Origin: Actinacidiphila oryziradicis
GTDB taxonomy: Bacteria; Actinomycetota; Actinomycetes; Streptomycetales; Streptomycetaceae
Direction of reading: 5' to 3'
Length of the DNA: 38,012 bases
Assembly: GCF_005047355.1 (NCBI RefSeq)
Contig: NZ_SUMC01000072.1
Span: forward strand, 1-38,012
Made by a program: the position numbers and the translations under genes
Shown: piece by piece, positions 37,925-38,012 of the stretch
How the letters are laid out: the number at the start of each line of letters is the position of its first letter
Position numbering within the stretch: position 1 is the first letter of the stretch
Notes under the pieces: generated by a model
What the model was told of the DNA's origin: nothing
Database searches by the model: none
What the model saw: the letters and a program-made list of their open reading frames with translations, nothing else

Positions 37925-38012
37925 GGACAATCGAGTCTTCTGTTGTTAGTGGGGCGAGAACAGGATCTTCTGAGCGTGACGCTGAGCAATGCCGATCTCC
38001 TGGCCGATGTGG
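37893..38012. mobile_element. Possible start of another mobile element, cut by the window end
   Basis: Sequence after the HTH break (CTCATGAGACATGAGGAC and following) does not continue the gene. A GTG at 37975 opens a frame VTLSNADLLADV running out of the window, as a transposase might. Family cannot be told from 38 bases. Confidence 0.3.

Overview
The window is high-GC DNA with actinomycete coding style: GTG and TTG starts, stop/start overlaps such as ATGA and GTGA, and protein families typical of Streptomyces. I read it as a Streptomyces chromosome. It carries the distal end of an ansamycin antibiotic cluster, an insertion-sequence-rich scar, and then chromosomal housekeeping genes beyond a tRNA-Pro gene.

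Region 1 (1-13965) is the ansamycin cluster. A type I polyketide synthase with no thioesterase ends in an AT-DH-KR-ACP module. An arylamine N-acetyltransferase-like amide synthase follows, then the 3-amino-5-hydroxybenzoic acid (AHBA) starter-unit genes: aminoDHQ synthase, aminoDAHP synthase, aminoquinate/shikimate dehydrogenase and AHBA synthase. This is the rifE-F-G-H-I-K order of rifamycin. The kanosamine-side genes (rifL, M, N, J types) are not in view. A convergent FAD hydroxylase of the Rif-Orf19/GdmM type follows. Divergent from it is a coupled operon of type II thioesterase, cyclase-family metal hydrolase and MmgE/PrpD protein; the role of the last two is not obvious.

Region 2 (about 13919-22501) is a scar of broken genes and nested insertion sequences: a truncated alpha/beta-hydrolase-SnoaL gene, a TPR-regulator tail, a cut Nudix gene, a decayed IS3-like element with another IS in it, a further rve-type IS, and an IS1182-like element with an 18-bp inverted repeat and a 7-bp target duplication. 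Among these sits a divergent pair: a DUF4062 protein and a small membrane protein, a candidate conflict or defence module.

Region 3 (22502-38012) starts at tRNA-Pro(GGG), whose 3' end faces the scar. It holds DoxX, adenosine deaminase with a VOC protein, thioredoxin, a universal stress protein, MarR/MFS remnants, an IS607-type element (serine recombinase plus TnpB), two divergent citrate synthases around a palindromic promoter, a LamG pseudogene, two membrane proteins, a quinone oxidoreductase, HtpX-PspAB, and a truncated HTH gene behind a structured leader, apparently cut by another mobile element at the window end.
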